DNA of 64,000 nucleotides, taken from assembly GCA_036346405.1 (NCBI GenBank), contig CM070562.1:66554195-66618194 (forward strand), read 5' to 3'. Shown here piece by piece: positions 11,022 to 21,190 of the stretch (positions are counted from its first letter, which is position 1; each line of letters opens with the position of its first letter). The notes beneath the pieces are model-generated. The model was not told the origin of the DNA and ran no database searches. It saw only the letters and a list, made by a program, of their open reading frames with translations. The DNA is from Phyllostachys edulis (taxonomy: Eukaryota > Streptophyta > Magnoliopsida > Poales > Poaceae). The translations under genes were made by a program, and so were the position numbers.

Positions 11022-13660
11022 TCACATCACTACAACACCGACATGACTCAAATACACCGGATAGCTTACGATACTAAGTGGCGCCGAGGAAGAAGGTCTA
11101 CTCGGCGCTTCTTGAATGAGTGCCCACGAAGTCTTACATAGCCTACACCTTATTGGTGTTGGCCGATCTCCACGCTGGCTCGCATCCATGTCGCTATGAT
11201 GCGCCTTTGATCGACGCCTCCCACGGCCTGGATGCCGCAGTGCTTCATTCGGTGACCACTTCACTGCTCCTGGCCATAGGTCCCTGTAGTGGCTTTCCAC
11301 TCCGTAGGAGTTGAACTCCCCGTTCCAAGTATCATACAGGTGTCGTATGTCGTAGTACTCCGACATGTACAAGCTAGAAGATTGGTGAAATACAGCACAT
11401 GCAGCATATACGTGGGAGCAAGGCTTGTGCAGCAGTTGAGGCTTGTTGCAGGTGCAAACTGCCACATCGCCTATGGTACAAACATGCTTCCGGTCACCTC
11501 TCATGTGGCCGCGAACGTACTTGTCCCGCAAGCGGATCTCGAACTTCCTTCTCACGCCATCCATTGTGATAGCTACATGGGATCGGACGCCGTAATTTTC
11601 TTCTCCATGTACGCAAGGGTAACCTCCGAGTATCGCTTCCCTTCGTCCAAATGTTTGCTGGCCATCATTGCCGATTCTGATTTAAGTAACCGATCGACGG
11701 TTCCATGTCTCGCCTACAACAATGGTGGTGATGGGAGGGCACGGACCCCTTTCAACACACCGCTGTAGACCTCGGACATGTTGGTTGTCATGATGCCGCA
11801 TCGAGCACCATAGGTGTCGTGAAGAAAGGACCATTTCTCATAGTCGGGGCATGCTCGCCATCCACTCAAATAACTCACTTTGCGGTGCGCTCGCCGAACC
11901 TCCACTTGCACGCTGGTTTCGACCTCAAGTTCCCGCCACACGGCATCGAACTTGCGCTTCGGTTCAGTGGCGAGCTTCTTGAACTTCTTCATGAGGTCTT
12001 TGCTCGGGCGCGTGTGGAAATTGGCGACTAGATGCGCATGCACCAACGCAGCGCATGTCGCTCCATTGAACGGTGCCCTAGTACCGATGCGCATGGTGCG
12101 CAACGCGACAACAACCCGCATGATGATCGGTTATGACACACACATTCGGCCGATCCTTACAACATGTTGCTTTATGTTGGCTAGAAACCATAGCCAATCG
12201 GGCGGTGTTCTCATTCTCCACAATTGCAAAGGCAATCGGAGCAATTGGTCGCTGCCATCGGCCGCAATAGCGGTGAGAATGGTGCCCTTGTATTTCCGCA
12301 AAGGAAAGTACCATCCATACTCGTGACGGACGACATGGGGTGGAAGCCACGACTGCCGCCAAAAGCCCGAAGACTCGATCAAGGATTAGGGAATTTGGGT
12401 TGTTGGACTGTCGGGCCTATCGTCCCTATTGACGCGCATGTCCCGGATTAGCATCCGCAATTTGCTTCAAAGATTCGGGACTAGGTCGCGCCTCCTTGTA
12501 GGTACCGTACAACCCTTCAAGGACCTTTAAACGCCGCCGCTGCACCTTCTCAGTAGCTAACGACATACCCTATTGTATTAGCTACGTTAGCCATGAGAAC
12601 CTTTGGCGAAATGGTCAAATCGGCGACAACTGCATGGCTTACAATGCTCGCGATGTAGGCCGAGGTTACATTCTTATGCGTTTGCAATGGCTCCTGAAGC
12701 TCACATGTGTGATCCGTCACGACTGTGATACGGAAGGCCGTTCCCGCCCCAGGGAATCTCTACGCACGGACTTTGCGAGGGCAAGAGGTAAGAACGCACT
12801 TAACTATGTAAGTGTCGATTAGACACGCACATAACGGGCGACATATATTAGTTAGTACAACGTCTTCAGATGGTTGAAGATACATCAAACAAAGTTCAAA
12901 CTCACCTGTACACTCGGTAAGTCCGACTGGTCTTCACCGCGAAACTCACGATAGCTTGCTGGCGGCGACCTTTGTGTGGGAAATGTTGCCCCACAAGCAA
13001 GGTGTCGATCGAAGGCCCACGACGACTCGTGCTCTCGGGCCGAACAAGGGAAGAGGCCGCAGCAATCCAACCGACTTGGAACATAGTCCGTGTCGGTCGA
13101 AACAATGCCACCGACGATCCCGCCTCATCATCGGCCGTCCTCATTTGGATTGCGAGTCAAAGTCGCCCTCATCTTCGGTGGCGGTGCCCTCGACATGCCA
13201 TCGATAATCTCGTGACAATCAACACGAGCATCCCGCCATCTATCCACACCTTCATTTGGTTGGAAAGTACCGAATCTCCATCAAGCGGAGCATCTGCGTA
13301 ACGATGTCCGGCGCTCTCGAGACCTCTCCCATCGTCATTAAACCAAAGAGGGGACAAGAGCGTCGGCGGCTCCTTGAACGGCGCCCCAGAGGATTGAGCA
13401 GATAAACAAAATTGACGTACACCATGGGTCGCCCATAGATCGGAGCGTGAGGATTGCTAACGATCTCCATGTACTCGCCCACATGCCATCGCTGGTCACC
13501 TTCACGTGCCCCACAACATCTGCCCGTGTTGTGGGACCATGGTGGCGATGACCGCCTCTTACTATCTTGTTCCTAGCGACGTGGCTATCAAACAAGCGCC
13601 AATGCACCGTCAGTAGCTCCAAAGAAATCGACGCGTGCGTGTTGGGAACGCTTACCAAGG
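11022..13660 (-). pseudogene. MULE transposase (MURA-type), frameshifted
   Basis: This is a DDE-class transposase of Mutator-like elements that would cut and join at the element's inverted repeats. On the minus strand from 13660 the N-terminal part contains RPMVYVNFVYLLNP (about 13440-13400). Then comes a DNA-binding DBD_Tnp_Mut-like segment LLVGQHFPHKG..AIVSFAVKTSRTYRVYR (13000-12902), a TDHTCELQEPLQTHKNVTS zinc-binding segment (near 12720-12660), a Mutator core reading KYKGTILTAIAADGSDQLLPIAFAIVENE (12310-12210) and MRIGTRAPFNGATCAA (12095-12045), and a SWIM zinc finger CTCNKPQLLHKPCSHVYAAC (11460-11395). The C-terminal tail is proline and arginine rich. At least five frameshifts separate the pieces, and the 180-codon block at 11022-11564 is the longest intact one. 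The identity is secure, and activity is unlikely as written. Confidence 0.8.
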
Positions 13661-13990
13661 CGCACTAGCAAATGGACAAATCAACTCCGTCTCGACCAAG
13701 ACGCGCGTTACCATGGAACACGTCACGGGTTCCATTTCGACATAAAATAGGACAATATTTCAACCAACACACAACATAAGAACCATACGTGCGTTGTTGA
13801 ATGAACTTACTGCTCTGACGTTACCAACTCTTGAACCTCGGATACGGAAGATCGCAAATTCAAACATGCATCGCATTAGTAACGACTAACGAATCTGCAC
13901 AAAGGACATAGAAAAATGTTAGGTACGGAGAGGAGGCACCTCACAAAGAGGTAGAGATTCACGAGAGGAACGATCGAGCGAGTGTGTGGT
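13661..13990. other. Leader side of the transposase gene
   Basis: No coding frame is supported. On the minus strand, between the TATA-like box at 13995-14002 and the first transposase codons, the sequence has a possible leader intron (donor near 13940, acceptor TTTGTGCAG near 13900). It is the likely 5' untranslated region. Confidence 0.4.
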
Positions 13991-13994
13991 GGCG

Positions 13995-14002
13995 CTTAAA
14001 TA
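13995..14002 (-). promoter_or_regulatory. TATA-like box of the transposase gene
   Basis: TATTTAAG on the minus strand lies about 340 bases upstream of the first recognisable transposase residues. It faces away from the tandem-repeat block. Confidence 0.45.
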
Positions 14003-14054
14003 GCCGAAACCTTTGGAGGCGAACGTGGCGTGAGGGCGGTCATCTGCGCTGGCG

Positions 14055-14155
14055 GAGAGGACAAGACCACACGGGCAGCTTTCCACAAAGGACAAGACCA
14101 CACAGGCGACTTTATGAAGTGATAAGACCAAAGGGACAGCTTTCTTGCAGTGATA
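14055..14155. repeat. GATAAGACC array, left flank
   Basis: Four units of the same ~30 bp repeat that fills 15320-16220 lie here (GGACAAGACCACACGGGCAG, AGTGATAAGACCAAAGGGAC). The GGAGGTCC array begins inside the last unit (GATAAGGACGTCTGGGGAGG), so the purine-rich array appears to have expanded within this older repeat. Confidence 0.75.
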
Positions 14156-15325
14156 AGGACGTCTGGGGAGGTCTGAGGGAGGTCCTCGAGGAGGTCCTCG
14201 AGGACGTCTGGAGGTGGTCCCGAAGAGGTCGTGAGGGAGGTCCCGGAGGAGGTCCCGAGGAGGTCCTTGGGGAGGTCCTAGAGGAGGTCCCGAGGAGGTC
14301 CTTGGGAGGTCCCGAGGAGGTCCCAGGGGAGGTCCCGAGGAGGTCCTAGAGGGAGGTCATCGAGGAGGTCCTCGAGGACGCCTGGAGGTGGTCCCGAAGA
14401 GGTCGTGAGGGAGGTCCCGGAGGAGGTCCCGAGGGAGGTCCTAGAGGGAGGTCCTAGAGGAGGTCCCCGACGAGGTCCCGAGGGAGGTCCTAGAGGGAGG
14501 TCCTAGAGGAGGTCCCCGAGGAGGTCCTTGGGGAGGTCCTAGGGAGGTCCTAAGGAGGTCCTAGGGAGGTCCCGAGGAGGTCCCGGAGGAGGTCCCCGAG
14601 GGGTCTGAGGGGGGTCCTGGAGGAGGTCCTGAGGGGGGTCCTGGAGGAGGTCCTGAGGGAGGTCGTGGAAGAGGTCCAGAGGTCCTGGAGGAGGTGCTGA
14701 GGAGGTCGTGGAGGAGGTCTTAAGGGAGGTCGTGAGGAGGTCCTAAGGTCCCGGAGGAGGTCTTGGAGGAGGTTCTGGAGGTCTTGGAAGAGGTTGTAAG
14801 GAGGTCCTGCAGGAGGTCCTGAGGGAGGTCCTGGAGGAGGTCCTCGAAGAGGTCCTAGGGGAGGTCCTGACGGAGGTCCTGGAGGAGGTCCTCGAAGAGG
14901 TCCTAGAGGAGGTCCTGACGGAGGTCCTGAGGGAGGTCCTAGAGGGAGGTCCTTGGGGAGGTCCTGAGGGAGGTCCTAAGGAGGTCCCGAGGAGGTCCCG
15001 GAGGAGGTCCCGAGGGGGTCCCGAGGGGTCCCGGAGGAGGTCCCGGGGAGGTCGTGGAAGAGGTCCAGAGGTCCTGGAGGAGGTGCTGAGGAGGTCTTAA
15101 GGGAGGTCGTGAGGAGGTCCTAAGGTCCCTGGAGGAGGTCTTGGAGGAGGTTCTGGAGGTCTTGGAAGAGGTTGTAAGGAGGTCCCGCAGAGGTCCCGAG
15201 GGAGGTCCCTGGAGGAGGTCCTCAAGAGGTCCTAGGGAGGTCCCGGACGTGGTCCCGAGGAGGTTCTGGAGGTCTTGGAAGAGGTCGTGGGAGGTCCCCG
15301 ACGAGGTCTCGAGGAGGTCCTACAC
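14146..15325. repeat. GGAGGTCC minisatellite (~1.2 kb)
   Basis: This is a near-continuous array of short units such as GGAGGTCCTGGA, GGAGGTCCCGAG and GGAGGTCGTGAG, with a basic period of about 11-13 bases and higher-order repeats (for example the block near 14640-14800 recurs near 15030-15190). The plus strand is extremely G-rich and C-poor apart from the TCC/TCG of each unit. There is no real gene in it. Confidence 0.9.
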
Positions 15326-16220
15326 AGGCGCCTTTGCCCAATGATAAGACCAAAAGGAGACAACTTTCCGCATGATAAGACCAAAGGAGACACTTTTGCG
15401 CAAATGATAACACCACACGGGTAGCTTTATGCGATGGATAAGACCAAAAGGAGACAACTTTTATGCGATGACAAGACCACACCTGCAAGCTTTGCGCGAT
15501 GATAAGACCAAAGGAGACACTTTCCGCAAAGGATAAGACTAAAGGAGACAGCCTTTTGCAGATGACAAGACCACACGGGCAAGCTTTGCGCAATGATAAG
15601 ACCAAAGAGGAGACTTTCGCGGTGATAAGACCAAAGGAGACATTTTTGTGCGGTGATAAGACCACACGGCGCTTTGCCCGATGATAAGACCAAAGCAGAC
15701 AAAGGAGACGACTTTGCGCGGTGAAGAGACCACACTGGCGGCTTTGCCCGGATAAGACCAAAGGAATAAAGTAGACACTTTGCGCAAAGGACAAGACCAC
15801 AGGCGGCTTTGCCCGATGATTAGACCAAAGGCACAAAGGAGAGACTTTTATGCGGTGACAACACCACACCGGGGTAGCTTTTGCGCAAAGGATAAGACCA
15901 AAGGAGACGACTTTTATGCGAAGGACAAGACCACACGGGCAAGCTTTGCGCATGATAAGACCAAAAGGAGACGACTTTCCGGTGATAAGACCAAAGGAGA
16001 CGGCTTTGCGCGGACAAGACCACACAGGCGCCTTTGCCCGGTGATAAGACCAAAGGCACAAAGGAGACGACTTTGCGCGATGAAGAGACCACACGGGCGG
16101 CTTTGCCCGTGATAAGACCAAAGGCACAAAGTAGACGACTTTGCGCGATGACAAAGACCACACAGGCGGCTTTGCCCGGTGATTAGACCAAAGGCAAAGA
16201 GGAGACTTTGCGCGATGACA
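15320..16220. repeat. GATAAGACC / GACAAGACCACAC dimeric minisatellite (~0.9 kb)
   Basis: Two ~30 bp subunits alternate. One resembles GATAAGACCAAAGGAGACGA followed by CTTTGCGC. The other resembles GACAAGACCACACGGGCGGC followed by TTTGCCCG. Units vary by point changes and small gaps. The minus strand happens to stay open across most of the array (356 codons at 15222-16292), giving a repetitive serine/valine/tryptophan peptide that is a by-product of the repeat. Confidence 0.9.
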
Positions 16221-16253
16221 AGAAATTAACCACACCATGCGAACCATAGGGCT

Positions 16254-16260
16254 TATAAAA
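16254..16260 (+). promoter_or_regulatory. TATA box of the accessory gene
   Basis: TATAAAA at 16254-16260 lies immediately after the minisatellite and points right, away from the transposase promoter. An ATGGACTC start is about 50 bases downstream at 16312. Confidence 0.55.
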
Positions 16261-16311
16261 GGGGTTAAACCAAACCGAACACTACACAACACTACACAAT
16301 AGATACCCGAC

Positions 16312-17400
16312 TATGGACTCTTGACAAACTTCTATGCGAGGTCATTGAAGAAGCAAAATTGGCTTAAGCGAAGAGGAAACAGCTACAATACCCAGATAAA
16401 TCAATGAAAGATGCTCCAAGACCACCACGTTTTCCGATCCCGCAATGTGTGTGTGGCGAACCGGCGAGATCATTGATCCACACCCCACCACATGCAAGGG
16501 CGTACTACACGTCTGGGCACCACCTCATCAGCATTTCTTTCGCGCATTGATTGATTTTCGTCAACGTTGACTTAGTAAAGTTTTAACTTCATCCCCATGA
16601 AATGGCGGCGGAGATCGTTGCCACTTCTTCCAAAGGATCGGCGGCCGAGATGTACGACAGGGCATTCATCCAAACAGATATATCTTTGAACTACTCGGTG
16701 CGGGCGAGAACTTCGTGCGATGAAAACCTTACGCATCGGGACCTGTTGAGGACGCACCGAAGGAGCCCGATGAATCGCCGGCGTAATCCATGTAGAGCGA
16801 CGTGAGTTATGAAGAATTTACATCCTTTTACGTTTTCACTTACATCATACAATCACGGGACATGGACGACTTGACATACCGCTTGGCACGGACGAGGAAA
16901 GGCTCATCTTGTTGAGCGGCGCATGGCGTTCGATCGCCGGGCGTCTCAGATCCACGACGTGAGTTACTGAAGAATTTACATCATTCTTACGATTTTCACT
17001 ATAGGCGACTAACATCATGGAATCGCGGGACATGGACGACCGACATACCGGCCGACGTGGGGATCCGCGACAAGGGCAAAGGAAAGGCTCATCTTGGTGA
17101 GCCCTACGCCTGATGTATCCGGCCGTCCGGCGAATCCGTGTCGACGACGTGAGTTATGAAGAATTTACATCATTCTTCCGATTTCCACTATCGATGAACT
17201 TACATCGTGAAATCGCAGGACATGGACAACCGACATACCGGCCGACGTGGACACTCCCGCGACAAGGGAAGGGAAGGGAAGGCCGGCGAGGAGTTCAATG
17301 CCGAGCTAGCAAGGAAGGAAAATGACCCCGGTCCACGCAGTAGGTCAGATCATTACGTAGTAGTCTCCCGTCCTACCCCCATGTATTTTACTATCCCCTA
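16312..17400 (+). pseudogene. MULE accessory gene with a zinc-finger-like motif and repeated exons
   Basis: Downstream of the TATA box the plus strand gives fragments of a protein. One has RPPRFPIPQCVCGEPA (16420-16470) and, one frame over, HQHFFRALIDFRQR (16525-16572), resembling the C-x-C-G and FF..I.F pattern of small GRF-type zinc fingers found in plant transposon proteins. From 16602 a 67-codon frame begins MAAEIVATSSKGSAAEMYDR. Then come three copies of an intron-plus-exon unit (see the repeat entry) whose exon encodes DMDDRHTGRRGHPRQG-like residues. I do not recognise the whole protein, and the zinc-finger reading is tentative. Confidence 0.35.
16797..17290 (+). repeat. Three tandem intron-exon units
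   Basis: The unit starts GACGTGAGTTATGAAGAATT, continues TACATC and TTTTCACT, then AATCGCGGGACATGGACGAC, CGACATACCGGCCGACGTGG and GACAAGGGCAAAGGAAAGGC. It occurs from about 16798, 16957 and 17146. Each has a splice donor (GAC|GTGAGT) and a plausible acceptor (CGCAG or CGGG variants) ahead of the repeated exon. The period is about 160-190 bases. Confidence 0.7.
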
Positions 17401-17855
17401 AAGGCATGTGTACTTATATGGTCCGGATGCTTGTGTCGCAGTGTATCGTAGTAGTAGCGAGGATGACTAAAGCAATTAGCCGGACCATCATGCCATGTCA
17501 CTCGTGAAGCGATGCTTCATCGCATACTCTAATGTAGTTCTTGTTAGTGTCTCCGCTAAGCATATATTGCAAGTATGTCTTCATCGAGGAGACACTCCGA
17601 TTTTCGGACATCTTCATCATCACAACGACCGCTCCTAACCCCTGCAATCACATTCTCATAAGCTTCATAAAGTACCTCATCGATTTATCTGCTATATACA
17701 TGTATACGCTCAGACGATTTCATCGTGGAGACACTCCAATAGTCCCGATACCTTTTTATATATATGCGCTCAAACTATGACGAAACCACGATTTGGGATA
17801 AAAAACCCTACTCCTTGCCCTTATTTCTTAATGAAATTTTTTATAAATCTCGGTC
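17401..17855. other. MULE subterminal DNA, no gene
   Basis: AT-rich DNA with one short imperfect direct repeat (TTCATCGAGGAGACACTCCG near 17580 and TTTCATCGTGGAGACACTCC near 17717). No supported frame. Confidence 0.45.
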
Positions 17856-18053
17856 GATATTCATTTTCAATCAAATATAATGGAATTTCGTTTTTTTACA
17901 AAATATAATGAAATAATATTTTAACAGACGACGAGAAAAAAATAAAGAAATGAATCTCAGTCTTAGATATTCATTTTCAATCAAATATAATGGAATTTCG
18001 TTTTTTTACAAAATATAATGAAATAATATTTTAACAGACGACGAGAAAAAAAA
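17856..18053. repeat. Tandem duplication of ~110 bp (87 bp identical)
   Basis: GATATTCATTTTCAATCAAA through AGACGACGAGAAAAA is present at 17856-17942 and again at 17966-18053 with no difference seen over about 87 bases. The preceding AATCTCGGTC / AATCTCAGTC is also repeated. The identity suggests a recent duplication. Confidence 0.9.
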
Positions 18054-18569
18054 ATGAGGCACTGCTTGCTTGCATGCAAAGTAATGACTGACCGCCACGG
18101 CCGATGGCGAGTCCTGCCAAGGCGGGGCCGGGCAGTCCTGCCGCCCAGTGGACCGGACGCGATCGCTTTTGGGGTCAAACTTGTAAATTATAGCGAACGG
18201 AGGCTACTTTTGAAAAAAAAATTCCTACAGGGCCAAAACAGTAAAAATTTCTCAAGAATGAAGGTGCATACTAAAATAGCGTCTACGTGAAAGGTATATT
18301 ATCAATTTCCCCATGCAGAATAACCAAAAGATCAAAACTAACAAGAGCACGAATTGCAGCGCAAATAGCACATGTGACTAAATGTTAATGCATTGAGCAA
18401 ATATCGCAATGAACCACCAAAGCAGATAACACTTCTCTTTAATCTTCCCATAATATTTAACAGGCAGACTTCAATAGAAATAAAAAGTTCACTACCCGGG
18501 TACAAAATTCAGAAGTACAGAAACACACTAGGCAAAAAGACTTCCTCAGAACTCGAAACTTGTACCAAC

Positions 18570-20310
18570 TTAGAAGGTCATCTCATGGGGCTTGTCACCA
18601 TCCCTGAGAGAGAACCGGGCAGCTAGATAGGTTTTCAGGTCTGGGACGGCCTCGATAGCCTTGATCAACTCTGCGTCCACGGCCTTCTGGTCATCCTTCT
18701 TGAAGTCCGGTAGATTCTTGGTTGCCTGTATGTTTAACAGAGAAGAGGTGGGATAAGCATTGGAGCAAGACTTAAAACACAAGGGCGTGCTATAATGGAC
18801 CATGGTGCATGGATGTACCTCCTTCTCTGTCTCAAAAAGTTCACCCTCAGTCTTCTTTGCCTTCTTCTTCTTGTCCCTGGCGAAGTACTGGTCGTCAAAC
18901 TTCTCCACATTAACGCCAGAGATGTCAACCTTTGTGGATGTGGCAATGACATAAGCCTGGTTCACACGGCGGACTGGCACACCGTTGATCTTGAAAGGTC
19001 CTTAAAGAGAACAGCAATTTAAAACATAGACATGGTAAATTACGATGAGTAGGAACATGAAGGCAAAATCCGGTGCATGAAATAGCTCGACGGGCTGTTT
19101 GCTTGCAATTGGAAGCGGGCATGGGAAATCCACCACCCCAGCTTCAGTCAGTTCCCTCCCATCCACCATGAATTGACTTAAATAGAATATATAGGAATTG
19201 CAAATATCCAAGCATGCAAGGAATTCTCACCCAAACAATTCCCATTCCCAATTCCCAAATCAGTCAAAAAAAAGTCCCCTGACCAAAAAAAAAAAGGTTA
19301 CCGACCGCAAATTGATTTTTTGGATCTCTTCTGATAGCACCAGGCCACCGGCAGAGACAATTTGCATAATCATATTACATAAGATTATTTTTACCTCCAC
19401 CAATACCGATGAGATAAATAGACAGATGCTAACTAACACAAACATGTACCAGAGTCCACAAAGGAATCATGTAAATGCTCTATTGTGCATTTCATGGGCA
19501 ATTACAGTGCGTTTCCAAAACCACATTTTTTGTGCACACTTGACAGTTCACAATCGATGCACCACCAGCGTTTTACAGAGAGAGTAAACAGAAAAACCTA
19601 AATGGTAGATTTATTCACCCATCCCACATTTATACGACTAGACTTAACCAACTGAGAAGCTAAAGGTAGACATCCGAGCAGGCCAGAAGTACACATCTGA
19701 GGCTTCCACCATGCAACAATCCACAAATAGCTACTTCAAATACTCAGCCTACAACCTAGTTCACCAATCAACAATCTATAGATCGAACCATAGATCTACG
19801 CTAATAGACTACAAGGCGGTATCAGGGACAGCATTCACACCCACCAATCTATCTCAGTATCATAGAAAAGGAAGCAGGGCGGCTTACCAGTGATGAGGAG
19901 CAGGCCGGACTTGAGCTGCTTGAGGAACACCACGCGCTTCCCCATGTACCTCCCGGCGAGCAGGATCAGCACGGTCCCCGGCGTGATGGTCGACCTGCGA
20001 CAACCAAAACAACCGCGCTCAAAAACACCGCACGAAATCGAGAGCTAGAGAAACCTACACAGCCACGCGCGTTGCGCTGAGGTAGAGGGACGGACCTGAG
20101 CTTTGTGGGCTTGGGCTTGCGGGTGCTGGGGACGCGGGGCTTGACGTCGTCGGCGGGGTAGAACTTGGGCTCAGCGGCGGCGGCAGGCTTCTCGGCCTTG
20201 GGGAAGGCGCCGCCGTGCTTGGCCTTGAGGGCCCACAGCCCGCGGCGGTGGTAGGTGTGCGACCGCGACGCGCGCTTGATGCCCATCGACAGCCTCGACG
20301 TCGGCGCCAT
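18570..20310 (-). CDS. RPL6: 60S ribosomal protein L6 (eL6)
   Basis: This is a structural protein of the large cytosolic ribosomal subunit. Four exons on the minus strand join in frame: 20310-20096, 19994-19888, 19000-18819 and 18725-18570 (660 nt, 219 residues plus stop). All introns are GT-AG. The start MAPTSRLSMGIKRASRSHTY is the family's N-terminus. Exon 2 carries the TPGTVLILLAGRYMGKRVVF core, exon 3 PFKINGVPVRRVNQAYVIAT and a lysine-rich KKKKAKKTEGELFETEKE, and exon 4 ends DGDKPHEMTF. Length matches plant eL6. No damage is seen, so it should be a working gene. The frame opens upstream of the ATG, but 20310 is the conserved start. The 3' flank runs directly into the MULE end at 18310. 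Confidence 0.93.
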
Positions 20311-20429
20311 TGGGGGGTCCTTCGGTCGAGGCGGAAGGGCGCTTCGGCTCGAGGGGGAGGAGGCGGCGGTGGGGAAGAAGAATGGAGGAGGGTTTGGTCG
20401 TGAGTTAATATGTGTGCTGCGGCGAAGAG

Positions 20430-20500
20430 GTGGAAACCCTAGGTGATTGGGCCGTTTCTCAACGCTAGTAGTGGGCCTGATTTGTTTAGGCCCATGCAAC
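20430..20500 (-). promoter_or_regulatory. RPL6 promoter: telo box and three site II motifs
   Basis: A telo box AAACCCTA lies at 20434-20441. Site II (TGGGCC/GGCCCA) motifs lie at 20448-20453, 20472-20477 and 20489-20494, 120-185 bases upstream of the start codon. This combination is typical of plant ribosomal protein genes and coordinates their expression in dividing tissue. The whole block is repeated at 25982-26320. Confidence 0.75.
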
Positions 20501-20616
20501 CCAGTGCGAGCGGTGTTTTGACGAATTTCTTTTTTTAATCATTAACTTTTTTTCCCTATTATTTACGGCCTATTATAAGAACAAGAAAATGTTAATGTAA
20601 GTTCGATTGATCGTCA

Positions 20617-20824
20617 TTTATTATAGTACTGGTTAATTATTTACCATTTATTCATTTATTTTGTCGAACACTGGTTTGCTCGTTACCTCTTCTATCTATA
20701 CTCTCAGCCACTGCCATTAATCGCATCCGTCTCCACAATTTCTGTCCAGGGACCTAACATCCCATATTCCCATTAATGCAGTATGGGTAAGTATGGTGCA
20801 AGTCTTGGTGACTAGGGACATATC
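20617..20824. repeat. 208 bp flanking duplication, copy A
   Basis: TTTATTATAGTACTGG through GGTGACTAGGGACATATC directly precedes the capture retroelement. Copy B of exactly the same length lies at 24872-25079, with two substitutions seen (A/G in CTTCT-TCT, C/T in GCATC-GTC). Its left part also occurs in the third promoter copy near 26188-26320. Confidence 0.92.
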
Positions 20825-21189
20825 TGTCATGAACCGGCCTACATCATGGGCCGTGGTCCAAGTAATCGGCAAATGGGCTTAGTAACATGGACCAAATGGG
20901 CAGTCCAAGCTATCAACAAGAGAGTGCAGATATAGCGGATCGTGGGCAGCGAAGGGACATCGAACATGAACCGAACAGCAGCCTCCTTCTTCCCTCTCAT
21001 GTTCTTCTTCCCCACCGAGGCTCTTCCCCAATTCCTTTCTCTAAATTCCTAGCCCCCAAATTGCTTCTCCCAGTCTAGCTTCTAATTTCCCCAAGTTGTA
21101 TCCTCAAGAACTTGTGTATCGTGTTTGTATTAGATCTTATTCTCTTGCCCAGGCTGTCCATTTGAGTTCATTTAATCGGGTTCGTAACA
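20825..21189 (+). repeat. 5' LTR of the capture element
   Basis: 365 bp, starting TGTCATG and ending GTAACA just before the primer binding site. It aligns with 24520-24871 including ATTGCTTCTCCCAGTCTAGC and GTATCGTGTTTGTATTAGAT. Confidence 0.85.
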
Positions 21190-21190
21190 A

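Larger units (their letters stand above)
5993..18310 (-). mobile_element. Large Mutator-like element (MULE) with PMD gene
   Basis: Terminal inverted repeats define the element. The left end reads GGAATTGATAATATATCC from 5993 and, beyond a nested insertion, AGATTTTTACTGTTTTG...CAAAAGTAGCCTCCGTTCGC from about 6946 to 7030. The right end (18160-18310) is its reverse complement: GCGAACGGAGGCTACTTTTG, CAAAACAGTAAAAATTTCTC, and GGTATATTATCAATTTCC at 18293-18310. Inside are a MURA-type transposase (-), a plant-mobile-domain gene (+), a small tail-anchored ORF (-), a zinc-finger-like accessory gene (+) and long tandem arrays. No clear 9 bp target duplication was seen at these ends, so the exact termini may be a few bases off. 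The strand given is that of the transposase. Confidence 0.8.

Noticed and set aside
15320..16220. Possible CRISPR-like array
   Set aside because: Units are contiguous and variable with no constant repeat/unique spacer pattern, and the DNA is from a plant nucleus.
15222..16292. 356-codon minus-strand ORF with repeated LSRAKPPVWS-like peptide
   Set aside because: It is the translation of the 30 bp minisatellite. Other frames of the same array are open too, and the peptide has no domain.
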